A stretch of 14,483 bases of DNA from Burkholderiales bacterium (GTDB taxonomy: Bacteria; Pseudomonadota; Gammaproteobacteria; Burkholderiales; JACMKV01): positions 1 through 14,483 of the forward strand of contig JACMKV010000391.1 in assembly GCA_014379915.1 (NCBI GenBank). The letters are read 5' to 3'. The number at the start of each line of letters is the position of its first letter. Within the stretch, counting starts at the first letter, position 1. The notes under the pieces were generated by a model, which made no database searches, had not been told where the DNA came from, and saw only the letters and a list, made by a program, of their open reading frames with translations. Both the position numbers and the translations under genes were made by a program. Below are positions 8,153 to 14,483 of this stretch, in pieces.

Positions 8153-9547
8153 ATGGATTTCGATCCGCTGCTGCTGTCGCGACTTCAGTTCGCTTTCGTC
8201 GTTTCGTTCCACATCCTGTTTCCGGCGTTCACCATCGGCCTTGCCAACTACCTGGCTATGCTCGAAGCCCTGTGGCTCAAGACCGGCAATGAAAAATACC
8301 GCGAGCTGTTCCGCTTCTGGGTAAAGATTTTCGCGGTGTCGTTCGCCATGGGCGTGGTCTCCGGCATCGTTATGAGCTTTCAGTTCGGCACGAACTGGAG
8401 CCGCTTTTCAGCCGCCACCGGGAATATCCTCGGGCCGCTGATGAGCTACGAGGTGCTGACCGCGTTCTTCCTTGAAGCGGGCTTCCTCGGCATCATGCTG
8501 TTCGGCTGGGAGCGCGTCGGCAAAGGCCTGCACTTTTTCGCCACCGTGATGGTTGCGCTCGGCACGCTGATGTCGACATTCTGGATCTTGTCGGCGAACA
8601 GCTGGATGCATACGCCGGCCGGCTATGTTCTCAAGGACGGCGTGTTCTACGCTGACAACTGGCTGGCAATCATTTTCAACCCGTCGTTTCCGTTTCGGCT
8701 CGTGCATATGACGCTCGCCGTGTTTCTGACGACAGCGTTCGTAATCGCTGGTGTTTCCGCGTGGTATTTGCGGCGCGGCCAGTCGGTCGAGCACGCCAAA
8801 GTGATGTTCGTGATGGCGATGGGCTTCATCTCGATCGTTACGCCGCTGCAAATCCTGGCCGGTGATTTCCACGGCCTGAACACGGGCGAATATCAACCCG
8901 CGAAATTGGCGGCGATGGAAGCGCATTGGGACAGCGATGAAGTCCCGGTGCCGTTCGTGCTATTCGCGCTTCCCGACCAGCAGCAGGAAGAAAATCGCTT
9001 CGAACTCGCCATTCCATACGCCGGCAGCCTTGTCCTCACGCATAGATTGGATGGTGCCGTGCCGGGCTTGAAAGACTTTCCGAAAGACGAGCGGCCACCG
9101 GTGGCGATCACGTTCTGGGCGTTCCGCGTTATGCTCGCGATGGGCTTTCTGATGCTGTTTATCGGCTTCTACGGCATCTATTTGTACCGCCGCGGCGAGC
9201 TTTATTCGACGTCGTGGTTCTTGCGGCTTTGCACGCTCGCGACGCCGATCGGCTTCGTCGCGGTAATCAGCGGCTGGATCACCGCCGAAGTCGGCCGGCA
9301 ACCTTACGTGGTCTATGGGTTGCTGCGCACTGCCGATGCGCATTCACCGGTCGCCGGCGGCAGCGTCGCTGCTTCGCTCGCGGGCTTCGTCGTGGTCTAT
9401 TCGATCATCTTCGGCGCCGGCATTTATTACCTCGTCAAGCTCGTGCGTCGCGGCGTCGAAGCGCATGCCGCCCACGAGACGCCGTACAAGCGCCCGGCGC
9501 GGCCGCTATCGCTGCCGGATGAACCTTTGGATTCCGGAGGAAGCTAG
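8153..9547 (+). CDS. cydA: Cytochrome bd-type quinol oxidase subunit I (CioA-like)
   Basis: A 464-residue multi-helix membrane protein that oxidises quinol and reduces oxygen to water at haems b558, b595 and d. Expected residues are present: H20 (H19 in E. coli, haem ligand), E100 and E108, H185 and M327 (the b558 ligands), and the quinol-loop pair K251/E256 in QPAKLAAMEAHW. The Q loop after IPYA is short, lacking the long insertion of E. coli CydA. This fits the short-loop, cyanide-insensitive CioA class. The signature usually written GRQPW reads GRQPY here (381-385). The start ATG has no obvious Shine-Dalgarno, yet the N-terminus aligns well with the family. It forms an operon with cydB. 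Enzymes of this type usually serve low-oxygen or inhibitor-rich conditions. Confidence 0.95.
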   Translation: MDFDPLLLSRLQFAFVVSFHILFPAFTIGLANYLAMLEALWLKTGNEKYRELFRFWVKIFAVSFAMGVVSGIVMSFQFGTNWSRFSAATGNILGPLMSYEVLTAFFLEAGFLGIMLFGWERVGKGLHFFATVMVALGTLMSTFWILSANSWMHTPAGYVLKDGVFYADNWLAIIFNPSFPFRLVHMTLAVFLTTAFVIAGVSAWYLRRGQSVEHAKVMFVMAMGFISIVTPLQILAGDFHGLNTGEYQPAKLAAMEAHWDSDEVPVPFVLFALPDQQQEENRFELAIPYAGSLVLTHRLDGAVPGLKDFPKDERPPVAITFWAFRVMLAMGFLMLFIGFYGIYLYRRGELYSTSWFLRLCTLATPIGFVAVISGWITAEVGRQPYVVYGLLRTADAHSPVAGGSVAASLAGFVVVYSIIFGAGIYYLVKLVRRGVEAHAAHETPYKRPARPLSLPDEPLDSGGS

Positions 9548-10567
9548 ATGGGTTCCATACTCGAGCAGGGTTTGCCGTTGATCTGGTACTTCATCATCGG
9601 CTTCGGCATTTTCATGTATGTGCTACTCGATGGCTTTGTGCTCGGCATCGGCATCCTGTTTCCTACCATGCCGCACGAGGACGACCGCGACGTGATGATG
9701 AACACGGTTGCCCCGATCTGGGACGGCAACGAAACCTGGCTGGTGCTGGGCGGCGCCGCTTTGTTCGCCGCCTTCCCTGTCGCCTATGCTGTTATCCTGC
9801 CGGCGCTGTATTTACCGCTGATCGGTATGCTGCTGGCATTGATATTTCGCGGCGTCGCATTCGAATTCCGCTTCAAATCAAGCGGCAAACGCTGGATGTG
9901 GAATCTCGCCTTTTTCGGCGGCTCGCTGGTCACAACGTTTTGGCAAGGTGTGTCGCTCGGCGCCTTCGTGCAAGGCTTCGAAGTCGTTGATCGCCAATAC
10001 GGCGGCGGCAGTTTCGACTGGCTGACGCCATTCGCGTTGTTCACCGGCGTGGCGTTGATCGCGGGTTATGCGCTGCTCGGCGCGACGTGGTTGATCATGA
10101 AAGCCGAGGGAGAGTTGCAGGATCGCGCTTATCGCTATGCGCTGCTGCTGCTGTATGCCGTGCTGGCCGGCCTCGTCGTGATCAGCATCTGGGTGCCGAT
10201 TCTCGACCCAAAAATCGCCGAACGCTGGTTTAGCTGGCCGAATATAGCGCTATTCGCACCCGCGCCTTTGTTCACCGCGGTTGCCGCATTTGCGCTGTGG
10301 CATAGCGTTCGTAAGCGCTACACGTATCCGCCATTTATCCTGGCGATGGCGCTTTTCCTGTTCGGCTATTCCGGGCTCGGCATCAGCATCTGGCCCAACA
10401 TTATCCCGCCCGACATCACGATCTGGGAAGGCGCCTCGCCGCCGGAAAGCCAGATATTCCTGCTGATCGGCGTAGTGTTTTTGTTGCCGGTCATCCTCGG
10501 TTACACAGCTTATTCGTACTGGATTTTCCGCGGCAAGGTAACGCGCGAATCCGGGTACCATCATTGA
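9548..10567 (+). CDS. cydB: Cytochrome bd-type quinol oxidase subunit II (CioB-like)
   Basis: A 339-residue hydrophobic partner of the cydA product, with about eight or nine membrane helices. It carries the family landmarks LLDGFVLGIGIL near the N-terminus (D28) and PIWDGNETWLVLGG. The cydA stop TAG (9545-9547) directly abuts this ATG, and a strong GGAGGAAG (9536-9543) lies inside the last cydA codons four bases before the start, so translation is probably coupled. Length is as usual for CioB/CydB. No CydX-like or DUF2474-like small third subunit is visible in the 79 bases after the stop, and cydDC are not in the window. Confidence 0.96.
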   Translation: MGSILEQGLPLIWYFIIGFGIFMYVLLDGFVLGIGILFPTMPHEDDRDVMMNTVAPIWDGNETWLVLGGAALFAAFPVAYAVILPALYLPLIGMLLALIFRGVAFEFRFKSSGKRWMWNLAFFGGSLVTTFWQGVSLGAFVQGFEVVDRQYGGGSFDWLTPFALFTGVALIAGYALLGATWLIMKAEGELQDRAYRYALLLLYAVLAGLVVISIWVPILDPKIAERWFSWPNIALFAPAPLFTAVAAFALWHSVRKRYTYPPFILAMALFLFGYSGLGISIWPNIIPPDITIWEGASPPESQIFLLIGVVFLLPVILGYTAYSYWIFRGKVTRESGYHH

Positions 10568-10646
10568 CGGCGCCGTTCTGATCCTCGAACGCGGCCCTTC
10601 AACTCGCCAAGCCGGATATCGACTGCGACAGGACAGAACAGAACGC

Positions 10647-11084
10647 ATGCCGACCGAACCGCAGATCATGTCGATCGCGCACGTGATTCAGCTCGCGGTC
10701 GCGCCGGTTTTCCTGCTGACCGGCATCGGCGCCATGCTGTCGGTGCTGACGAGCCGGCTCGCGCGCATCGTCGATCGCGGACGCTATCTCGAAGGCCTGC
10801 TTGCGTCGATCGATGAGGGCGAAAGCACATGCGCCGCGATCGACCTCGCAATCCTGTCTCGCCGCGCGCGCCTGATCAATTGGGCGATCAGCCTGTCCAC
10901 AACCTGCGCTCTGCTGATCTGCTCGGTTATCGTCGTGCTGTTCGTCGGCGCCTTTTTTGGTCCTGATATTTCGATTCCCATCGCGTTGCTGTTCGTTGCC
11001 GCCATGAGCTTGTTGATCTCGGCCCTTATTATTTTTCTGCGTGAAATCCATCTCGCCACCGCATCGTTGAGATTCGGTCGGTGA
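10647..11084 (+). CDS. DUF2721 small membrane protein
   Basis: A 145-residue predicted inner-membrane protein matching the DUF2721 pattern: IQLAVAPVFLLTGIGAMLSVL (about 14-34) as the first helix, the basic segment RLARIVDRGR (37-46), a soluble stretch with RRARLINWAI, then two more helices (about 77-103 and 108-131). The function of this family is unknown. The start ATG at 10647 has only a distant AGGA; the in-frame ATG at 10668 is an alternative but would leave little before the first helix. It lies 79 bp after cydB on the same strand with no terminator between, so it may be cotranscribed with cydAB; whether it is functionally linked to the oxidase is not shown by the sequence. Confidence 0.85.
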   Translation: MPTEPQIMSIAHVIQLAVAPVFLLTGIGAMLSVLTSRLARIVDRGRYLEGLLASIDEGESTCAAIDLAILSRRARLINWAISLSTTCALLICSVIVVLFVGAFFGPDISIPIALLFVAAMSLLISALIIFLREIHLATASLRFGR

Positions 11085-11352
11085 GATCGCGTCAAGGCTA
11101 TTGAACGCAATTCCGAAAGCAAAGACGGCGAGGGCGGCCGATGAAGCTCGCTAAGCGACGCTGGCCGAAGTGCTGACGGCACGTTTCAATAATCGCCCGG
11201 TAGTGGGCGACCTTGCGAAGCTCGGTTCGGGGCAGCTGGGATCGGCCAAATGGATGGCAATGAAGTCCCAAAAGTTGGGCTCAAGCTGCATCAATGAAAA
11301 TCGGAAGGGCTCGATTGCTGCCGCAAAAAAAAACCGAAACTCCTATGGCGGT
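11085..11352 (+). other. Intergenic region with small hairpins, no gene
   Basis: Together with the following promoter and leader this makes a 400-bp gap before the Fae-family gene. TCGCCC/GGGCGA pairs at 11193-11198 and 11205-11210 around a six-base loop, and CCCAA/TTGGG pairs at 11267-11271 and 11275-11279. GCAGCT near 11232 and AGCTGC near 11290 could close a larger stem. A run of nine A lies at 11325-11333. Short open frames here have no recognisable protein character, good ribosome site or conserved motif, so I call no gene. Confidence 0.5.
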
Positions 11353-11382
11353 TTGGCAGCCGCTCGCCGCGCTGGATAAAAT
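11353..11382 (+). promoter_or_regulatory. Sigma-70-type promoter for the Fae-family gene
   Basis: TTGGCA (11353-11358) and TAAAAT (11377-11382) are separated by 18 bases; each matches the consensus at five of six positions. The predicted start near 11389 gives a leader of roughly 95 bases before the ATG at 11485. That leader shows no riboswitch I can recognise. Confidence 0.6.
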
Positions 11383-11484
11383 GGTATGTATGCAATCGGC
11401 TGACCATAATGCGACCGAGGCGCAGCGTTTTCTGATTCAGCTAAACCGTATTTCCTTTTACCTCCCTACCGATAAAGGAATGTC

Positions 11485-12024
11485 ATGTCAGAACGCATCA
11501 TTTTTCGCGCCGGCGAAGCCACCGTGTTTGCAAAGCCGGGCCAATTCACCGATGCCATGCCGGAAATCCTGATCGGCGATGTCGACGGCCCGGTCGGCTA
11601 CGCATTCGCCAACATGATGGGGCAGACCGCCGGACATACTCGCATGTTCGCCATCCGCGCCTGCAATCAGCTGGTGCGGCCGGCGACCATCATGGCGCCC
11701 AAGGTCACGATCAAGAACAGCGCAACAGTCGAGCTGTTTGGCGGCATCGTGCAATCGGCGACGGCCGACGGCGTGCTCGATTGCGTAATCGAAAATATTC
11801 TACCGCGCGACCAGATCAATAACTTGTGCATCATCAGTCTGGTCTGGATCGACCCGCAATGCGTGACCGACAAGAACATCGACAAGAAGGATTTGTACCG
11901 CACCAATTACGAAGCGACCAGGCTTGCGATCAGCCGGGCCATGAAAAACGAGCCGTCGCTCGACGAACTGATCGCGAACCGGAAGAAGATCAAGCACGAC
12001 ATGTTCGATCCAGAAGCCGTATAA
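11485..12024 (+). CDS. fae: Formaldehyde-activating enzyme family protein (divergent Fae homologue)
   Basis: A 179-residue soluble protein of the Fae family. Classical Fae condenses formaldehyde with tetrahydromethanopterin to methylene-H4MPT in methylotrophs. Matches include the N-terminal FRAGEA (VGEA in classical Fae), then GPVGYAFAN, KVTIKNSATVELFGG and the strongly conserved NYEATRLAISRAMKNEP. It differs from classical Fae in two ways: residues near 24-32 read TDAMPEILIG where classical Fae has EVAHIDLIIG, so the catalytic His (His17 in Methylobacterium) aligns with Met; and the stretch before YRTNYEA has an acidic, lysine-rich insert. It therefore looks like one of the Fae2/Fae3-type paralogues whose function is unproven. 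Start ATG at 11485 has AAAGGA five bases upstream. It has its own promoter, and no mtd, mch or fhc gene is in the window. Family membership is firm; the enzyme activity is doubtful. Confidence 0.88.
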   Translation: MSERIIFRAGEATVFAKPGQFTDAMPEILIGDVDGPVGYAFANMMGQTAGHTRMFAIRACNQLVRPATIMAPKVTIKNSATVELFGGIVQSATADGVLDCVIENILPRDQINNLCIISLVWIDPQCVTDKNIDKKDLYRTNYEATRLAISRAMKNEPSLDELIANRKKIKHDMFDPEAV

Positions 12025-12098
12025 AGCCGGACTGACAGCACGCCGCTTCTGCGTTACATGAAGCTCGCGAACCCGCGTCCACCTCGCACGACAAAACC

Positions 12099-12120
12099 CC
12101 TTCCCCTAGACGGGGGAAGG
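12099..12120. repeat. C/G-rich intergenic palindrome
   Basis: CCTTCCCC (12099-12106) and GGGGAAGG (12113-12120) form an 8-bp perfect stem with a six-base loop, preceded by AAAA and followed by a second G-rich run. It lies between the Fae-family and dehalogenase genes. It resembles the short dispersed palindromes scattered through many proteobacterial intergenic regions, and the hairpin at 14355-14385 has the same style. It could weakly terminate the Fae transcript, but no T run follows on the plus strand. Confidence 0.55.
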
Positions 12121-12177
12121 CCGGATGGGGGTGAAACAGTCGCAGCGGCGCGCCTCAAACATCGCTAAAACACCACC

Positions 12178-12837
12178 ATGACAATCAAAGCCCTCGTCTT
12201 CGACGCCTACGGCACACTGTTCGACGTGCACTCGGTCATCGCACTAGCCGAACGAATCTTTCCGGGCCGAGGCCACGCGCTCAGTCAGTTATGGCGCGCC
12301 AAGCAGCTCGAATACACGTGGTTGCGCAGCCTGATGCAACGTTACGAAAATTTCGAGACCGTCACGCGCGACGCGCTCGTGCATTCGTGCGAGGCGCTCG
12401 CGCTGAAAATTACATCGGCTGAATTTCAAAAACTGACCGATGCTTATCTGCATCTGACGCCGCATCCCGAAGCCCGCGAAGCATTGCAATCCCTGTCCGC
12501 CCACAAGCGCGCGATCCTGTCGAATGGCTGCCCGACGATGCTGAATCCGCTCGTACAAAACGCCGGCCTCAGCGAATTTTTCGATCACGTGTTGAGCGTC
12601 GACGAGCTAAAGATCTACAAACCGGACCCGCGCGTCTACCGCATGACTGCCGATACGCTCGGCCTCGCACCTGCTGATATCGGCTTTGTATCGTCGAACT
12701 TCTGGGATGTATCCGGCGCCGGCCATTTCGGCTTCCGGTCGTTCTGGATCAATCGCAGCGGCGCCATTCCCGACCCGCTTGGCTATCGGCCGGCCGCGGT
12801 TCTTGCCGCGCTCACTGAATTGCCCGCGCATTGTTGA
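12178..12837 (+). CDS. Haloacid dehalogenase, type II ((S)-2-haloacid dehalogenase family)
   Basis: A 219-residue soluble HAD-superfamily hydrolase. Type II enzymes convert (S)-2-haloacids to (R)-2-hydroxyacids through an aspartyl ester. All the hallmark residues are here: nucleophile D9 in VFDAYGTLFD (7-16), R40 in the cap region, S115/N116 in ILSNGC, K148 in KIYKPDPRVY, and SSNFWD (172-177) followed by GAGHFGFRSFWINR. Length matches L-DEX-type enzymes. This is better support for a real dehalogenase than for a generic HAD phosphatase, but the natural substrate may not be halogenated. ATG at 12178 is the first codon of the conserved N-terminus; no good Shine-Dalgarno precedes it. The 3' end overlaps nadC by seven bases, so the two are likely translated from one message. 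Confidence 0.9.
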   Translation: MTIKALVFDAYGTLFDVHSVIALAERIFPGRGHALSQLWRAKQLEYTWLRSLMQRYENFETVTRDALVHSCEALALKITSAEFQKLTDAYLHLTPHPEAREALQSLSAHKRAILSNGCPTMLNPLVQNAGLSEFFDHVLSVDELKIYKPDPRVYRMTADTLGLAPADIGFVSSNFWDVSGAGHFGFRSFWINRSGAIPDPLGYRPAAVLAALTELPAHC

Positions 12838-13685
12838 CGGAACTCGCTGCGGATATCCAGCGCAATGTCAGCGCTGCGCTGGTTGAAGATATCGGCAGCG
12901 GCGATCTGACCGCAGCGCTGATTCCGCAATCCCATCGCGCTCAAGCCAAGCTGATTTGCCGGACTGGCGCGATATTGTGCGGAAGCGCGTGGTTCGAAGC
13001 CTGCTTCCGGCGACTCGATCCCGATGTGCGAATCACATGGAACGCGTACGACGGTGCGAAACTTGATCCAAACCAGTTACTGTGCCGCATCGATGGCAAC
13101 GCACGCGCAGTGTTGACTGCCGAACGCCCCGCGCTGAACTTCCTGCAAACGCTGTCGGCGACCGCGACTGCAACGCGGCGCTATGTCGATGCTGTGCGCG
13201 GCACGCAAGCGAAAATTATGGACACGCGCAAAACCCTGCCTGGCCTGCGCGCCGCGCAAAAATATGCAGTGAAAATCGGCGGCGGCGAAAACCAGCGCAT
13301 CGGGCTATATGACGGCGTACTGATCAAGGAAAACCATATCGCGCTGACCAGCGGTGTCGCCGCCGCGTTGTCGCAAGCGCGGGCAACTGCGGATGGCGTG
13401 CGGGTGCAGATCGAAGTCGAAACTATGGTGCAGCTCGAAGAAGCGCTTTGCGCCGGGGCAACGCTGGTGCTGCTCGATAACTTCAGCCTCGACAACTTGC
13501 GCGCCGCAGTGCGCGTCAACCAGGGGCGGGCCGAGCTCGAAGCCTCGGGCGGTATCACAATTGCCAACGTCCGCGAGGTTGCCGAAACCGGTGTCGACCG
13601 CATCTCGGTTGGCAGCCTGACCAAAGACATCGCCGCCGTCGATCTGTCATTGCTGGTCGAAATGAAAGGGTCCGGGTCGCCCTGA
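12831..13685 (+). CDS. nadC: Nicotinate-nucleotide pyrophosphorylase (quinolinate phosphoribosyltransferase)
   Basis: A 284-residue cytoplasmic enzyme of de novo NAD synthesis: quinolinate plus PRPP gives nicotinate mononucleotide, CO2 and pyrophosphate. Family landmarks are EDIGSGDLTA near the N-terminus, DTRKTLPGLRAAQKYAV (R133/K134), GGGENQRIGLYDGVLIKENH, EVETMVQLEEAL, LLDNFSLDNLR, EASGGI and GVDRISVGSLT at the C-terminus. The usual GGGxNHR reads GGGENQR, placing Gln155 where a quinolinate-contacting His is described in other NadC enzymes. The start must be TTG (12831, or 12834): an in-frame stop lies at 12816-12818 and no ATG or GTG fits the conserved N-terminus. It overlaps the dehalogenase end by seven bases, suggesting coupled translation. 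nadA and nadB are not in the window. It converges with the DUF1415 gene. Confidence 0.94.
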   Translation: MLTELAADIQRNVSAALVEDIGSGDLTAALIPQSHRAQAKLICRTGAILCGSAWFEACFRRLDPDVRITWNAYDGAKLDPNQLLCRIDGNARAVLTAERPALNFLQTLSATATATRRYVDAVRGTQAKIMDTRKTLPGLRAAQKYAVKIGGGENQRIGLYDGVLIKENHIALTSGVAAALSQARATADGVRVQIEVETMVQLEEALCAGATLVLLDNFSLDNLRAAVRVNQGRAELEASGGITIANVREVAETGVDRISVGSLTKDIAAVDLSLLVEMKGSGSP

Positions 13686-13688
13686 CCT

Positions 13689-14339
13689 TCACCGATTTCT
13701 GCCGCGTGCCGCCGGAATTTCCAGACGTTGCCATCCGTCGTGGCCGAGGCTTTGCAGCGTCGCGATATTCTTTTCGTATATGCCGCCGGCGTCGGGAAAA
13801 GCCGCAACCGCGCGCTCGACGCTCGCTTCGCGCAGCAGATGCAGCATCGGATATGGCGAGCGGTTGCTGTAGTTGCTAATGTCGTCGGGCGCGGTACCGG
13901 CGAACTGGTAGCGCGGATGAAAGCTCGCAACCTGAAGCTCGCCGAGCAAGCCGAGGTCTTCGACCGCCTGATCCGCCACATCGAGAAATTTGTTGTAGTC
14001 GAGAAAATCCTCGAGCACATACGGGTGGATCAGCAGCGTGGTGTCGATTTCGTCGGCGTCTGCCGCGGCCAGTAATTGCAGTTCACGCGCAAGATCGGCG
14101 GTCAATAGCTGTTCGCTGCGCGCGTCACTGACGACGTACCGAATCTGGTTTTTGGCGTGAACGGCTTTGGCGAACGGGCACAGGTTGAGGCCGATGACGG
14201 CGCGTTCCAGCCAGATGCGCGTCGCCGCTGTCGCTGCCGCAATCGCTTCATCCGTTGCGCGGGCTTGCGCGCCGGGTTCGCGGACAGCGTTTGCTTTTTC
14301 GTTAACGTTTTCTTCCACCGCCCTTACCCGCTTCAGCAT
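13689..14339 (-). CDS. DUF1415 family protein
   Basis: A 216-residue soluble protein matching DUF1415: ATRIWLERAVIGLNLCPFAK (39-58, with the conserved Cys54), then KNQIRYVVSDA, DTTLLIHPYVLEDFLDYNKFLD, VASFHPRYQFAG and NRSPYPMLHLLREASVE. Function is unknown. About 35 residues precede the conserved part and are low-complexity, so the true start could be downstream, for example GTG at 14318. The ATG at 14339 has no Shine-Dalgarno; the good GGAGG upstream serves an out-of-frame ATG at 14352. The stop is three bases from the nadC stop, tail to tail, with no room for a terminator between them, so the ends of the two transcripts must overlap. Confidence 0.88.
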   Translation of the reverse strand: MLKRVRAVEENVNEKANAVREPGAQARATDEAIAAATAATRIWLERAVIGLNLCPFAKAVHAKNQIRYVVSDARSEQLLTADLARELQLLAAADADEIDTTLLIHPYVLEDFLDYNKFLDVADQAVEDLGLLGELQVASFHPRYQFAGTAPDDISNYSNRSPYPMLHLLREASVERAVAAFPDAGGIYEKNIATLQSLGHDGWQRLEIPAARGRNR

Positions 14340-14354
14340 TCGTGCCGGCCATTA

Positions 14355-14402
14355 TCCCTCCCCTCCTCTGGAAGGAGGGGAGGGAGGTGGGCGCTTTTTT
14401 TT
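14355..14402 (+). terminator. Strong C/G-rich hairpin followed by a T run
   Basis: TCCCTCCCCTCCT (14355-14367) and AGGAGGGGAGGGA (14373-14385) form a perfect 13-bp stem with a five-base loop. Nine bases later there is a run of eight T (14395-14402). The gap is longer than in a classical terminator, and no plus-strand gene ends nearby except nadC, 670 bases upstream. It may equally be a dispersed palindromic element of the same kind as at 12099-12120. On the minus strand its right arm supplies the GGAGG ahead of the DUF1415 start region. Confidence 0.55.
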
Positions 14403-14483
14403 CAGTCTCTTCTTAAAGCTTGCATGCCTTCCGAATTGTCAATCGACTTTCCGTGGATGTCAGACCGAATGGCGTGCTACGCG

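Noticed and set aside
11193..11279. Riboswitch in the leader of the Fae-family gene
   Set aside because: The hairpins lie upstream of the predicted promoter and match no riboswitch class I know.
11170..11572. Two short plus-strand frames before the Fae-family gene
   Set aside because: No ribosome site; the second runs across the real Fae start in another frame, and the promoter at 11353-11382 lies inside both.
14416..14429. A 14-base match to the HindIII-SphI part of a pUC polylinker
   Set aside because: The match stops where the PstI site would follow and nothing else nearby looks like vector, so it is probably chance. A vector screen of the parent contig would settle it.

Overview
The window is GC-rich proteobacterial chromosomal DNA. 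Five things suggest a betaproteobacterium, possibly methylotrophic: a textbook RpoH (sigma-32) promoter in front of clpB, the style of the ManC, NadC, CydAB and DUF1415 proteins, a formaldehyde-activating-enzyme (Fae) family gene, Shine-Dalgarno-led starts, and short G/C-rich intergenic palindromes. This placement is inference from protein and promoter style; there is no rRNA or other phylogenetic marker here. I see no tRNA, rRNA, CRISPR array, transposase, integrase or phage gene. The window looks like ordinary housekeeping and accessory metabolism, not a defence or mobile island.

Layout, left to right. Bases 1-120 form a perfect, spacer-free palindrome centred on the manC terminator, and its right half holds the last codons of manC. 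It is most likely a fold-back at a contig end, so the true left neighbour is probably not represented. manC (102-1565, minus) makes GDP-mannose. Divergent from it is a creatininase-family protein (1657-2472, plus) that has lost one canonical metal-binding block. It converges with clpB (2667-5261, minus), the heat-shock disaggregase, which has an RpoH promoter at 5288-5316. Divergent from clpB is a membrane glycosyltransferase with a C-terminal PilZ domain (5621-7852, plus). It resembles a cellulose synthase catalytic subunit but has altered catalytic motifs and no bcs partners.

A likely terminator (7871-7897) separates it from cydAB (8153-10567, plus), a cytochrome bd quinol oxidase of the short-Q-loop, cyanide-insensitive type, with the cydA stop abutting the cydB start. 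A small three-helix DUF2721 membrane protein follows (10647-11084). About 400 bp with no convincing gene then carries small hairpins and a good sigma-70-like promoter (11353-11382), leading into a divergent Fae-family gene (11485-12024) in which the usual catalytic histidine appears to be methionine. A type II 2-haloacid dehalogenase (12178-12837) overlaps nadC (12831-13685), which starts at TTG. nadC converges, with a 3 bp gap, on a DUF1415 gene (13689-14339, minus). A strong hairpin with a downstream T run (14355-14402) lies beyond the DUF1415 start. Nothing recognisable is in the last 80 bases.

The genes do not form one pathway. They are short transcription units: GDP-sugar supply, stress chaperone, possible c-di-GMP-controlled polysaccharide synthesis, low-oxygen respiration, C1-related protein, dehalogenation and NAD synthesis. 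The observations most worth checking are the 120 bp palindrome, the altered active sites in the PilZ glycosyltransferase, the Fae homologue and the creatininase homologue, and the clpB heat-shock promoter.
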